A stretch of DNA of 64,000 nucleotides, taken from contig RDXN01000051.1 in the NCBI GenBank assembly GCA_004292855.1, forward strand, positions 32,851 to 96,850, in the 5' to 3' direction. Each line of letters opens with the position of its first letter. Position 1 is the stretch's first letter. The DNA comes from Cytophagales bacterium. GTDB taxonomy: Bacteria > Bacteroidota > Bacteroidia > Cytophagales > Spirosomataceae. The notes below the pieces were generated by a model. It saw only the letters and a program-made list of their open reading frames with translations, had not been told where the DNA came from and made no database searches. The position numbers and the translations under genes are program-made. This document shows, piece after piece, positions 34,618 to 44,267 of the stretch.

Positions 34618-36975
34618 ATGTCTGATACTCCCTATTCATACACCAATGTTGCCTACCAGATGGTTGACACGAGCACCGTCAACCTGCGGGCGATGGCAAC
34701 GCGTTACCTGCGTAATTGGTACTGGTTTGTTGTCTGTCTGGCTGGTATGCTGGTTGGTGCCTATTTCTATCTCCAGTATCAGGCACCGATGTACAAGAGT
34801 CAGGCGAGTTTGCTTATCAAGGATGAGAAAAAAGGGTTTGATCAGGAAGCGGGGCTAAAAGAACTGAATCTGTTTACCCCCAAGCGGTCGGTCGAAAATG
34901 AAATCGAAATACTGAAAACGTTTGCGTTGATGGGGCGGGTAGTCGATCAGTTAAGTCTCAACATCACGTACCACCAGGACACACGTTACGGTAAACGCGA
35001 AATATTTGCAAAATCGCCCATTCGCCTGATTGTAGAACAAAGTCAGCCGTCTTTGTATGAGGATTTTATTGAGTTTAGTTTTCCAGATAAGCAACATGTT
35101 CAGATTGGTGCTCAGGTTTACCCGCTTAACAGTAGTGTACAAACGCCTTACGGACGTTTGCGGGTATTTACTCGCCAATCAATTCGTCCTCAAACAGGAC
35201 CCATATTCGTTCGTGTACAGGGTAAAGTGCAGGTAACCAATGCCCTTCTGAAACAAGTAAAGGCAGAGGCTGTCAACAAAGCGGCATCGGTTATTCAGTT
35301 GTCCGTTGAAACGCCGGTTGCCGACAAAGGCGAGGCCATTCTAAAGAGTATGATTGATCTCTACACGGCCGATGCGATCACGGATAAAAACCGGGTAGCG
35401 GCCAACACACTCTCGTTTATCGAGGATCGACTAAAGCTGATCTCTGGCGAGTTAGCCGATGTGGAACGTGGGGTTGAATCGTTCAAAGCTGCTCAGGGTA
35501 TTACCGATTTGGGGGCGCAGGCGCAGGGTTTCCTAACTACGGTGCAGGAAAACGATGCCCAACTAAATCAGGTGAATATTCAATTGAAGTCATTGGGCGA
35601 TCTGGAGACATACCTAACCAAACAACCGGGCAACCGGGGCGGCACGCCCGCTACGCTTGGACTAAGCGACCCTACGCTGCTAGGGTTGATCGAGAAAGTA
35701 AATACACTGGAGGCCGAACGCGAGCAGTTGGTAAGCACGACTTCCGAGGAACATCCGGCTGTACAGACGCTCGACACGCAGATCAAAACGGTTAAAACAG
35801 GCATTGGCGAGAACGTTGCCACGATGAAGACAATGTTGACCAATGCCCGGAAGCAATACGTAAGCACAAATAATCGAATGGAAGAGTTTATTCGAACGAT
35901 TCCCTCCAAAGAACGTGCCCTGCTCGACATCACCCGGCAACAGTCGATTAAGAATAATTTGTATACCTACTTGCTACAAAAGCGGGAAGAAACGGCCCTC
36001 TCCTACGCATCGACTATCTCGGATTCCCGAACCATCGACCCGGCTCGAAGCAACGCCGTTCCCACTAAGCCCAACAAGCAAACGGCTTACCTGTTGTTTG
36101 GTCTGATTGGTCTGTTGTTGCCCATCAGTGCTATGTCGGCCCGCGATGCGTTGAATAACCGGGTAATGCGCCGAGCCGATGTGGAAGAAACTACACATGT
36201 ACCCATTTTAGGCGAAGTGGTCAAGAAAACACAACCCGGTTCGCTGGTAGTGGTGCCTCGCAGCCAGTCAATTATTGCCGAGCAGATCCGAACACTGCGT
36301 ACGAACCTTCAGTATTTGCGCGACAGTCGGGAGGGATCGCAGGTGCTCCTGTTTACATCAAGTATCAGTGGCGAAGGCAAGTCGTTTATCTCGTTGAACC
36401 TGGGAGCTAGCCTTGCCTTGGTGGGTAAGAAAACGGTGATTTTAGAGATGGACCTTCGCAAGCCCCGGCTCCGGCACGCTTTGAATTTTGCCAACGAGTT
36501 GAACGCGATGGGCTTGAGCAACTACCTGATTGGCGAAGCCACCGTCGATGAGATCTTACAACCCATACCCGGCTACGATCATTACGCCATCATTACGAGT
36601 GGGCCTATTCCGCACAACCCCTCGGAGTTGCTCAGTGGTTCGCACCTGGAAGAACTCATCGCTGAATTACGCACACGGTTTGATTATGTCATTATCGACG
36701 CACCCCCGGTGGGTTTGGTTACGGATGCCCAATTGATTGCCCCTTTCTCCGACGCGACCCTATTTATGGTCCGGCACGATGTCACACCTAAAAACCACTT
36801 AAAGATGATTGAGATGCTCTATCAGGAGAAGCGGTTCAACAAACTGAACGTGATTCTCAACGCGGTTGGCTCCGACGATTCCCAGTACTACAGCTACGGC
36901 TACAAAGGGAACGGCTATAACTACGGGTATGGTCCACAAAAGGGCATGCTCAGCCGCTTTCGGTCAAAATCGTAG
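34618..36975 (+). CDS. wzc: Polysaccharide co-polymerase / BY-type tyrosine kinase (Wzc-like)
   Basis: A 785-residue inner-membrane protein. It has an N-terminal Wzz domain with TM near 35-53, a long periplasmic coiled-coil region (about 230-450), a second TM near 482-500, and a cytoplasmic BY-kinase domain. The kinase has Walker A ISGEGKS near 583-589, Walker A' VILEMDLRKPRL and Walker B YVIIDAPP near 695. The C-terminus is the expected tyrosine cluster (SYGYKGNGYNYGYGPQ) for autophosphorylation. It controls chain length and export with Wza; the CpsB-type phosphatase at 60782 is the likely counterpart. Confidence 0.94.
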   Translation: MSDTPYSYTNVAYQMVDTSTVNLRAMATRYLRNWYWFVVCLAGMLVGAYFYLQYQAPMYKSQASLLIKDEKKGFDQEAGLKELNLFTPKRSVENEIEILKTFALMGRVVDQLSLNITYHQDTRYGKREIFAKSPIRLIVEQSQPSLYEDFIEFSFPDKQHVQIGAQVYPLNSSVQTPYGRLRVFTRQSIRPQTGPIFVRVQGKVQVTNALLKQVKAEAVNKAASVIQLSVETPVADKGEAILKSMIDLYTADAITDKNRVAANTLSFIEDRLKLISGELADVERGVESFKAAQGITDLGAQAQGFLTTVQENDAQLNQVNIQLKSLGDLETYLTKQPGNRGGTPATLGLSDPTLLGLIEKVNTLEAEREQLVSTTSEEHPAVQTLDTQIKTVKTGIGENVATMKTMLTNARKQYVSTNNRMEEFIRTIPSKERALLDITRQQSIKNNLYTYLLQKREETALSYASTISDSRTIDPARSNAVPTKPNKQTAYLLFGLIGLLLPISAMSARDALNNRVMRRADVEETTHVPILGEVVKKTQPGSLVVVPRSQSIIAEQIRTLRTNLQYLRDSREGSQVLLFTSSISGEGKSFISLNLGASLALVGKKTVILEMDLRKPRLRHALNFANELNAMGLSNYLIGEATVDEILQPIPGYDHYAIITSGPIPHNPSELLSGSHLEELIAELRTRFDYVIIDAPPVGLVTDAQLIAPFSDATLFMVRHDVTPKNHLKMIEMLYQEKRFNKLNVILNAVGSDDSQYYSYGYKGNGYNYGYGPQKGMLSRFRSKS

Positions 36976-37086
36976 TTTGTTTGCCAAGACTTATCCACTA
37001 AGTACCAGTCTTTACATAAATTAATGTAAGTTAATTTATGGATTAGATACAGTATTTCATCCATTTTCAAGACAGCCTCTTTTAGT

Positions 37087-37746
37087 ATGGTATCGAATGT
37101 ACTCCACGTCCAAACCCGACCGACATCCACACCGGTCATCTCTGAAACTCGCCCGGCCGATTTCACTGGTAAGCGGATTTTTGATGTTTGCTTTGCCTTG
37201 TTTATTTCCCTCCTGGTGCTGAGTTGGTTTATTCCAATAGTCAGCCTGCTTATTTGCCTGACCTCGCCAGGGCCTCCTCTCTTTATCCAATGGCGAACGG
37301 GCCACAACCGGCGGCATTTTCGGTGCCTTAAGTTCAGGACCATGCACCACGCCCCTAATACGCCGTTCCAGCAGGCCACCCGCGACGATAAGCGCGTAAC
37401 GCGCTTAGGGGCCTACCTCCGCCGAACAAACCTCGACGAGATGCCACAGTTTCTGAATGTGCTCGTGGGCGACATGAGCATTGTGGGGCCTCGCCCTCAC
37501 GCCGTTCAACACGACGCGCAGTATTGGGGACTACCCGGCTACAGCGACCGCTACTGTGTGCGGCCCGGTATTACGGGGCTGTCGCAGGTGCGGGGGTTGC
37601 GGGGCGAAACCAGTAATTTAACCAAGATGCGCCATCGTTTAAAGTTCGATTTGTATTATATTCGCAGAGGTTCGTTAGGGCTTGATCTCCGCATTTGCTG
37701 GTTGACGGTAGTGCAAATGGTTCGCGGAAATATCAACGCCTGGTGA
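37087..37746 (+). CDS. Initiating sugar transferase (WcaJ/undecaprenyl-phosphate sugar phosphotransferase)
   Basis: A 219-residue polyprenyl-phosphate hexose-1-phosphate transferase. It has one hydrophobic helix at about 33-55 and the conserved core RHFRCLKFRTMHH, LRRTNLDEMPQFLNVLVGDMSIVGPRP and RPGITGLSQVRG. It links the first sugar phosphate to undecaprenyl phosphate at the inner membrane and so starts the repeat unit. The short form lacks the N-terminal multi-helix region of full WcaJ, typical of the minimal PglC-like type. It lies 111 bases after wzc. Confidence 0.93.
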   Translation: MVSNVLHVQTRPTSTPVISETRPADFTGKRIFDVCFALFISLLVLSWFIPIVSLLICLTSPGPPLFIQWRTGHNRRHFRCLKFRTMHHAPNTPFQQATRDDKRVTRLGAYLRRTNLDEMPQFLNVLVGDMSIVGPRPHAVQHDAQYWGLPGYSDRYCVRPGITGLSQVRGLRGETSNLTKMRHRLKFDLYYIRRGSLGLDLRICWLTVVQMVRGNINAW

Positions 37747-37774
37747 TCTAAAGGATCATTCTGTTTTTCACACC

Positions 37775-38671
37775 ATGAGAAAGATTTTAAAGGTAGTTGC
37801 CGTGGCGATACTGATGTTCTTGGTAGTGGAGCTAATAGGGCGTTATTATGGTCTGACCAACTTTCCACTCACTATTGCAAGCAAAGACTTTGAATACATT
37901 TCAAAGCCTAATCAAGATGTCCGTATTTATCGAAATCGTTTTGTTACCAATGAGTTTTCGATGCGTAGTGAGGCAATTAGTCCTACCGATACAACCGTTG
38001 TGCTGTTACTTGGGGATTCGGTGGTTAATGGAGGAAACTCAATTGATCAGGACTGTTTAGCGTCGAGTATTTTGGAGAAGAAATTGTCGGTGCAACTTAA
38101 ACGAAAAGTACGTGTACTGAACATTTCTGCTAAAACTTGGTCTCCCGACAATAATGTAGCTTACCTGAAACGATTTGGCACGTTTGGGGCCGATATGGTG
38201 GTTTTGGTAGCAAATAGCGGTGATGCCTTCGACCCGATGACTTTCCAGTCCGTGGTTGGTATATCACCCGATCATATTGACAAAAATTCTGATTTTGCAT
38301 GGGCAAAAATTATTCAAAAAGGCTTACCTAACGTTACTCCCTCATTTCGGAGAGAGGACACAATTGACAAGGCCCCCATAGCCGAAGGAAAGCCCGAGTT
38401 GATCGCGGGCTTTGCTCGTTTGCGCCAGTTAGCAAATCAACTACATGTACCGTTCGTGGTTTTTATGCACCAGCAGATGACCGAATTGGCAGCCGGAAAA
38501 TTAGAGGCCGGTGGAGTGGCTATTGTTGATTTCTGCAAAAGCCAACAAATTCAGGTTGTTCAAAGCAATTTTCGGGAGTCCTCTTATCAGGATGTGATCC
38601 ATCTGAACTGTGAGGGGCAGCAAGAATTAGCCAGTACTCTTCAACCAGTAATTGCGACTCAACTCGATTAA
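37775..38671 (+). CDS. SGNH/GDSL-like hydrolase, membrane-anchored
   Basis: A 298-residue protein with an N-terminal hydrophobic anchor (about 5-22). It then shows the SGNH block I motif LLLGDSVVNGG at about 76-86, INISAKTW-like block II, and a late DVIHLNCEGQ (block V, Asp/His). It may add or remove acyl groups on the polysaccharide; this is inferred from neighbourhood. The next gene starts 4 bases after its stop, so the two are coupled. Confidence 0.75.
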   Translation: MRKILKVVAVAILMFLVVELIGRYYGLTNFPLTIASKDFEYISKPNQDVRIYRNRFVTNEFSMRSEAISPTDTTVVLLLGDSVVNGGNSIDQDCLASSILEKKLSVQLKRKVRVLNISAKTWSPDNNVAYLKRFGTFGADMVVLVANSGDAFDPMTFQSVVGISPDHIDKNSDFAWAKIIQKGLPNVTPSFRREDTIDKAPIAEGKPELIAGFARLRQLANQLHVPFVVFMHQQMTELAAGKLEAGGVAIVDFCKSQQIQVVQSNFRESSYQDVIHLNCEGQQELASTLQPVIATQLD

Positions 38672-38675
38672 GAAT

Positions 38676-39158
38676 ATGCCGTGGTACGTTCTATACACTA
38701 AATCCCGCAACGAAAAGTTAGTGGCCGAAAAGCTTCGGCAACGAGGTATTGAGGTGTATTGTCCGCTGCACAAAACGCGCCGTAAATGGTCGGATCGGTA
38801 CAAGATTATAGAAGAACCATTGTTCCGCTCCTATTGCTTTGTGCAGTTAGCCGATCACGAGCGCAACAACGTGTTTAATGTGTCAGGCGTTGTGCGATAT
38901 CTGTTTTGGCAACAAAAACCCGCTATCGTGCGTGATGCAGAGATTGAGGCAATCAAGCGATTGCTCAACGATTTTGACCATGCCTGCATCACGGTTGATC
39001 AATTGAAACCGGGTGACCGTTTGACAATTGCATCCGGTTCGTTTACTGATTTATCCGGTCAGGTGATTACCCAACAGGGAAAAACAGTACGTATTGTTCT
39101 TGACTCGCTACAATTGGTGGTCAAGCTTGATTTATCCCAGGTTTTAGTGGCTACGTAG
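38676..39158 (+). CDS. UpxY-like NusG-family transcription antiterminator
   Basis: 160 residues from the ATG at 38676. The N-terminal NGN domain (PWYVLYTKSRNEKLVAEKL at 2-20, RRKWSDRYKIIEEPLFRSYCFV) is followed by a C-terminal KOW-like segment (LKPGDRLTIASGSFTDLSGQV). It is shorter and more divergent than housekeeping NusG. In Bacteroidota such paralogues (UpxY, RfaH-like) promote read-through of long capsule operons. Here it lies after the first five biosynthesis genes, not at the head, so it may act mainly on the long downstream transcript. Confidence 0.9.
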   Translation: MPWYVLYTKSRNEKLVAEKLRQRGIEVYCPLHKTRRKWSDRYKIIEEPLFRSYCFVQLADHERNNVFNVSGVVRYLFWQQKPAIVRDAEIEAIKRLLNDFDHACITVDQLKPGDRLTIASGSFTDLSGQVITQQGKTVRIVLDSLQLVVKLDLSQVLVAT

Positions 39159-39258
39159 TATCCTGAATAAGGGACTATAAACTTATATACGCTTGAAGTA
39201 GGTTCCAAAAATGGGACTGAAAGGGCGGAGCCGTAAAGAATACTATCATCTTGTATCT

Positions 39259-39951
39259 ATGAATAATACGCTTCTTACGCACACAGTCGCCGATAAAGTA
39301 TATCAAAATCAAGGGAATAAACCCGTTTTAGATAACATACCTGAAAGTGCAACGTCAATTCTGGACGTTGGCTGCGGCTACGGTGATAACGCACGCATAT
39401 TGATGCGTAATGACCGTATTATAGATGGTATAACACTTTCAGAGCAGGAAGCTGAAAGTGCATCCAAATTCTTATCGTCGGTATTCATTCATAATCTGGA
39501 GAACGGGTTGCCCCCAGAAGTGACCAGGCAGTATGACGTTGTTATTTGCTCGCATGTTTTAGAACATATAGCCTATCCAACCCAACTTTTGTCAGATATC
39601 CGAAAGCACCTCTCCCCAACCGGGATTTTAATAGTAGCCCTGCCTAATATAATGGCTTACAGTTCAAGATTGAAACTCATCAGGGGAGATTTCGACTATG
39701 AAGATTCTGGAATTTGGGATAACACTCATTTACGGTGGTACACGTTTAAAACGGGCAAACTTCTTTTAGAGTCTAATGGATTTTCAGTGATAAAAGCTAC
39801 CGTAAGTGGCGACATTCCCCTCTTGTCCGTATTGGGTAAAATTAATTATAACGTTAGACAGTCCATTTATAAAATTCTATCAAGGATATCTCCGGGCCTT
39901 TTTGGAGGGCAATTACTTTATGTGGCAAAAAAAACAGGAAGAGATGTTTAA
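39259..39951 (+). CDS. Class I SAM-dependent methyltransferase
   Basis: 230 residues from the ATG at 39259; a longer frame from 39211 is possible. It has motif I ILDVGCGYGDNA at about 34-45, then CSHVLEHIAYPTQLL (Methyltransf_11 type post-I/II region) and a C-terminal aromatic region. It probably methylates a sugar or lipid-linked intermediate in the polysaccharide pathway. From this gene to about 47 kb the DNA is noticeably AT-richer than the flanks, as is common for variable glycan gene blocks. Confidence 0.82.
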   Translation: MNNTLLTHTVADKVYQNQGNKPVLDNIPESATSILDVGCGYGDNARILMRNDRIIDGITLSEQEAESASKFLSSVFIHNLENGLPPEVTRQYDVVICSHVLEHIAYPTQLLSDIRKHLSPTGILIVALPNIMAYSSRLKLIRGDFDYEDSGIWDNTHLRWYTFKTGKLLLESNGFSVIKATVSGDIPLLSVLGKINYNVRQSIYKILSRISPGLFGGQLLYVAKKTGRDV

Positions 39952-39998
39952 ACGTGATTTACGTTTATCCGATACGTTCTTAAAAATAGAATTTTATA

Positions 39999-41552
39999 AT
40001 GTCCACTGCACACAGGCTTATTTCAAGTAGCATTTCATCATGGGCAACAATTGGAGTAACAATACTATCTCAACTATTATTAGTTCCTGTTTATTTAACA
40101 CACTGGGAGTCAACAACCTATAGTGTATGGTTAGCTACACAGGGTATAATTACTCTAATAGCTGTTGTAGATAAGAGTCATCAAAATTTTCTTGGTTATG
40201 AGTTCCTTCGAATTGGGATTCAATCAAAAGAAAAGTTAGGTGTTCATCTCGCTTCGGGAATATGTTTTTGTATATTTATTGGAATTGTTCAAGTATTATT
40301 AATCTTGGGTGCGATACAGTTCGGTCTTCTATCGTCAATTTTGAGCCTTGATGAGCTTCGCGACCAACCTCTCATCAAAGCATCAGGATATATCTTACTG
40401 TTACAAACAATAACAACATTAGTATTTGGAAGTATTGGGGGAATCATATTGCGAGCTTTAATCCCTTTTGGCTATTATCCCAGACTCAATTGGTGGGGAT
40501 TATGGGTGGCTATTCTTAATTCTCTAATTCCTGCAATCACTGTCTATCAGGGAGGGAGTTTATTTGCCGTTGGTATAGCAACTTGCGTAGCTATAGCTTT
40601 CTCAGGTATTCCAATTTATATAGACATGAAACGGCTGCTCAGAAAAGAGCAAATTTTTATTAAAAGAAACTCATTTTCTGTAGGTTGGACAAACTTTGCT
40701 AATTCTTTGATTTTGGCTGGTAAAGACGTATTGGAAAATGTTCGGCAACAAGGTATCAGACTTCTCTTGTTGCCGTTAGCCGGTAGCAATGCCCTAATCA
40801 CATTTACAACATTGCGGACTGGTTCAAACGTGGCACTTCAAGGGTTAAGTACTATCACAAACCCACTATTGCCAGAGTTGATGCGATTTATTCATCGACG
40901 TGATCAAGAACGCGTGGATGCAGCTTTCGGTACAGTTTTAATAGTTGTGGCAGGCCTGTTATGTCCAATCGTTGTATTGCTTCAGTCAATCATGGAGCCA
41001 CTATTTTTGACATGGACACGCGGTAGAATTACTTATGATCCTTACTTGTTCGCGATGCTTTCAGTAGGGGTGTTAATATACGCACTTGCCCAGCCAGCCA
41101 TATCAGTTGTTGTTGGTAGCAACCAAACAAAATCCCAGATAAGGATTTCAATAGCGTCGGTAATTGCCTTAATAACTACTCTATTTATATTGGTTCCACT
41201 CATAGGAGTACGCGGTGCAGGCGTCGGCCTGTTGATTGCTGAGATAATCTCTTGCATTAGTTATGTAGCAGTTGCTCAAACATGGCTCCGAAAGAATGGC
41301 CTGTCCTGGCCAAATCGCTCTTTTGGTATTGCAGCAATTTCAGTTGGCATTGCAGCAGTCACAGTAACTCTGCTTCCCCTTTTACCATCATACAAATGGA
41401 TCGTTCTGGGGAACTCACTCGTACTCTTATTAATGAACTTGTGGAACTATTGGCAATCATTGCCCACAGTGGCTACGAATCGTGCTTTAGCAATATTCAA
41501 TTCATTACCAATTCTGAAAGCACTCTTCAAAACAAAAACTGTTAACTCGTAA
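39999..41552 (+). CDS. wzx: Oligosaccharide flippase (Wzx-like)
   Basis: A 517-residue polytopic membrane protein with about 12-14 helices of the MOP/polysaccharide-synthase type (start RLISSSISSWATIGVTILSQ, then LLVPVYLTHW and a repeating hydrophobic pattern to residue 500). No other flippase is present in the locus, so it is the probable translocase of the lipid-linked repeat unit. It begins 47 bases after the methyltransferase. Sequence-level assignment is to the family; specificity is unknown. Confidence 0.85.
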   Translation: MSTAHRLISSSISSWATIGVTILSQLLLVPVYLTHWESTTYSVWLATQGIITLIAVVDKSHQNFLGYEFLRIGIQSKEKLGVHLASGICFCIFIGIVQVLLILGAIQFGLLSSILSLDELRDQPLIKASGYILLLQTITTLVFGSIGGIILRALIPFGYYPRLNWWGLWVAILNSLIPAITVYQGGSLFAVGIATCVAIAFSGIPIYIDMKRLLRKEQIFIKRNSFSVGWTNFANSLILAGKDVLENVRQQGIRLLLLPLAGSNALITFTTLRTGSNVALQGLSTITNPLLPELMRFIHRRDQERVDAAFGTVLIVVAGLLCPIVVLLQSIMEPLFLTWTRGRITYDPYLFAMLSVGVLIYALAQPAISVVVGSNQTKSQIRISIASVIALITTLFILVPLIGVRGAGVGLLIAEIISCISYVAVAQTWLRKNGLSWPNRSFGIAAISVGIAAVTVTLLPLLPSYKWIVLGNSLVLLLMNLWNYWQSLPTVATNRALAIFNSLPILKALFKTKTVNS

Positions 41553-41607
41553 GAATACGCTACTCAACAAAAATCAATATCTCCATAAATATACCACATA
41601 ATTAAGT

Positions 41608-42597
41608 ATGCCTTCAATACCAGTTGTATCAATCGTCACCCCTGTTTGGAATGGTTTGCCCTATTTAAAAGAATGCGTTGAATCTGTATTAAGCCAGGAG
41701 TTTCAGGAATGGGAAATGATCATTAGCGACGACGGCTCTAATGATGGGTCAAGAGCGTATTTGGATTCGTTAACTGATCCAAGAATCAAAGTGTATAAAC
41801 AGGAAACGAATAAGGGAATATTTGGTAACCTTAATTTTATATTTTCAAAAGTAAGTGCTCCGATAAGTCAATTCCTGTTTCAAGACGATTATTTCATTAG
41901 CCCTACTTCTTTATCAACCATTGTTGAGTATTGGAAGAATAGCCCGCCTGAAGTAGGTTTTGCCCGCTTTAATCATAGCGGTCCTTCGCCCTGTTTAACG
42001 ATTGCGCTTGAAAAAAAAATTACGCCTGAAATCCTCTCTACAAAAAAAGCACCTGTCTGGTTTTTTGTGTTCGGTTGTGTTGCCAGTAACATGTCGAATG
42101 TAACACTACGAACTAATATGGTTGAAAAGTTAGGTGGATTTCGTGAAGATCTACCTTATGCAGGGGATTTTGAATTCTGGACTCGTGCCTCACGACAATT
42201 TTGCATGGGGTTTCAGAAAGAAAAAATAACATACGTTCGGGATCATTCGGGACAAGCATCGGCTCATCTTAATCGAAAAGGAGAATTGGTTAAACAAGTG
42301 GAGCAGGTAGTAAATGAATTGTACTCAAACTTGGCCTTGCAGCATCCCAAATGGAAAGGAATACTAAAACTACAGGGGACACTTAATTATGACTCCTTAT
42401 TACGCGACGTTGCTATTCGCAATTGGCTGTTAAAAGGAGACAAAAACTATTTAAACCAACTCAATAGGGTGAACAAAACGTCAGCCTATACTTTTGGCCA
42501 GCCCTTTTTGTGGCTAATATACCTTAGCTCATTAGGGGGGCGCCTTGTCAGAGATGTATTAGCTAAATTTATTGTTACAAAAATTACGGATAAATAG
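41608..42597 (+). CDS. Glycosyltransferase family 2
   Basis: A 329-residue GT-A glycosyltransferase. The N-terminus is VSIVTPVWNGLPYLKECVESV at about 6-26, with the nucleotide-binding DDGSNDGS near 46-53 and a DXD-like QDDYF near 92-96. The C-terminal part is a helix-rich tail. It is cytoplasmic and adds one sugar to the lipid-linked repeat unit. Donor and linkage unknown. AT-rich like its neighbours. Confidence 0.88.
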   Translation: MPSIPVVSIVTPVWNGLPYLKECVESVLSQEFQEWEMIISDDGSNDGSRAYLDSLTDPRIKVYKQETNKGIFGNLNFIFSKVSAPISQFLFQDDYFISPTSLSTIVEYWKNSPPEVGFARFNHSGPSPCLTIALEKKITPEILSTKKAPVWFFVFGCVASNMSNVTLRTNMVEKLGGFREDLPYAGDFEFWTRASRQFCMGFQKEKITYVRDHSGQASAHLNRKGELVKQVEQVVNELYSNLALQHPKWKGILKLQGTLNYDSLLRDVAIRNWLLKGDKNYLNQLNRVNKTSAYTFGQPFLWLIYLSSLGGRLVRDVLAKFIVTKITDK

Positions 42598-42629
42598 AAT
42601 ATCTCGCTACTTCTTATTTTTAAGATGAT

Positions 42630-44243
42630 ATGCAAACGATAAATAATTCGATCAGAGATTCTCAGGAAACAGCACTTTTATCCAGGATCATAAAATGGTC
42701 TTGGATAATCCTTTTGGCCGCTTCAGCAACACAACTTGTGTTTTTTTGGAGCGAAGACTTGCTCGCAGCCATATTGTTCAGCACTATATCCTGGAAGCTA
42801 TTCGTCGGTTATTTTCTTCGCGAGAATATTCTGCAAAAATTCCCCCTGTCGTCGTTGTTAGTCGCAGGTTTTGTAGTTACCCAATTGTACTTTCCCATAG
42901 TTTTTACAACGCTTGAAGCCAAGTCTGCGGTCAACAATCTGCTGATGCCCAATGAAGTATTTCTGCATACCACTTTGGCATTTTGGGTGCTGCTCATCGC
43001 GCACATTACCTATACATACATAGGGCGAGGAATTAGTCAGTCGTTGCGATCCGCTTTGTTATACTCTGGTTTTTTCCGCACACCTAACAATACACAGGTT
43101 TGGTTAATGGGTATGGTGGGACTAGGTGTTATGACGATTGGCTATTTTACGGGCGATACACAAGGGCTTAAAATTCCTGATACAATAGTAGGGAAAATAC
43201 TATGGGGACTAAGCAATTTTACTTATGCGCCATACCTAATATTAGTCGGCCATTTATACGGTAACAACACAAAAGTCACAAAAAAAACGCTTGTTGCTTT
43301 ATCATTGTATACTATTTTAGTGTTTGCAGCGAGTATAGCCCGAAACAGCAGAGGTGCATTTATATTTGGCTTTACATCTTTAGGCATAGCATACATAATC
43401 AGCTTACTATTAGGTATCTACAACATTCAGAGAGTAAAAATATTCACAGCACGCAATTTCTTGATAGGTGCCTTAGCAGTATGGTTAATAACCGGCCCAA
43501 TTGCCGATTTGGGAATAGCAATGGCCTTGGTGAGAGGATCTCGCAGTGAAGTATCGAGCGCAAAACTCCTTGAAATGACACTTGAAATGTATCAGGATAA
43601 AAGTGCCATTGAGGTATTGAAAAAAATTGATAACAATGAACAACTGGATTGGGATGAACGGTATTTAGATAATATTTTTCTTGCTCGTTTTTGCAACCTA
43701 AAATTTTGCGATTCCAGCTTGATGCTTGCATCAAAAGTAGGCGGTGACGACGAGTCGGTTTTAGAAAGAACCATCAATTCTATGCTATCTGCCCTTCCAG
43801 AACCAGTTTTGGTTGCCCTCGGTATTGATGTCAACAAGAAAGAAGCCAGAAATGGGTCAATTGCTGATTACTTGTTTTATAAATCAGGAGCAAATGCTGA
43901 TGTTATAGGGACTTTTCGGGTTGGGCATTTTTCCGGGATTGGAATGGCCACTTTTGGTTGGATTTACCTTTTACTGTTATGTATCACTATAATTCCTATT
44001 TACATCATATTTGACAGTTATAGCGGACTATTTAAACCGAATGTAAAATCGCAAAAAACAAGAACTATGTTTAGCTTCTGTGGCTTGCTGATTCTTACCA
44101 GCATTTTTCAGTTTTTACCATCCGAGAGTGTTACGGTCAATATTTCGTATCTGTTACGAAACTGGCCAGAAACAGTTGTTTTGTATTTCTTAGTATATAA
44201 AGCCACCTATTTATTCAGCGTCGTTGTAAGAAAATTTGCTTGA
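42630..44243 (+). CDS. Candidate polysaccharide polymerase (Wzy-like)
   Basis: A 537-residue membrane protein with about 10-12 helices and one large loop (about residues 305-405, between the helix near 290 and the helix near 440), the usual topology of Wzy polymerases. Wzy proteins have little sequence identity, so the call rests on topology and on the need for a polymerase next to Wzx and Wzc in this locus. It could also be another multi-pass glycan protein. Confidence 0.65.
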   Translation: MQTINNSIRDSQETALLSRIIKWSWIILLAASATQLVFFWSEDLLAAILFSTISWKLFVGYFLRENILQKFPLSSLLVAGFVVTQLYFPIVFTTLEAKSAVNNLLMPNEVFLHTTLAFWVLLIAHITYTYIGRGISQSLRSALLYSGFFRTPNNTQVWLMGMVGLGVMTIGYFTGDTQGLKIPDTIVGKILWGLSNFTYAPYLILVGHLYGNNTKVTKKTLVALSLYTILVFAASIARNSRGAFIFGFTSLGIAYIISLLLGIYNIQRVKIFTARNFLIGALAVWLITGPIADLGIAMALVRGSRSEVSSAKLLEMTLEMYQDKSAIEVLKKIDNNEQLDWDERYLDNIFLARFCNLKFCDSSLMLASKVGGDDESVLERTINSMLSALPEPVLVALGIDVNKKEARNGSIADYLFYKSGANADVIGTFRVGHFSGIGMATFGWIYLLLLCITIIPIYIIFDSYSGLFKPNVKSQKTRTMFSFCGLLILTSIFQFLPSESVTVNISYLLRNWPETVVLYFLVYKATYLFSVVVRKFA

Positions 44244-44267
44244 TACTGCATTGAAAAGCATAGAAAT

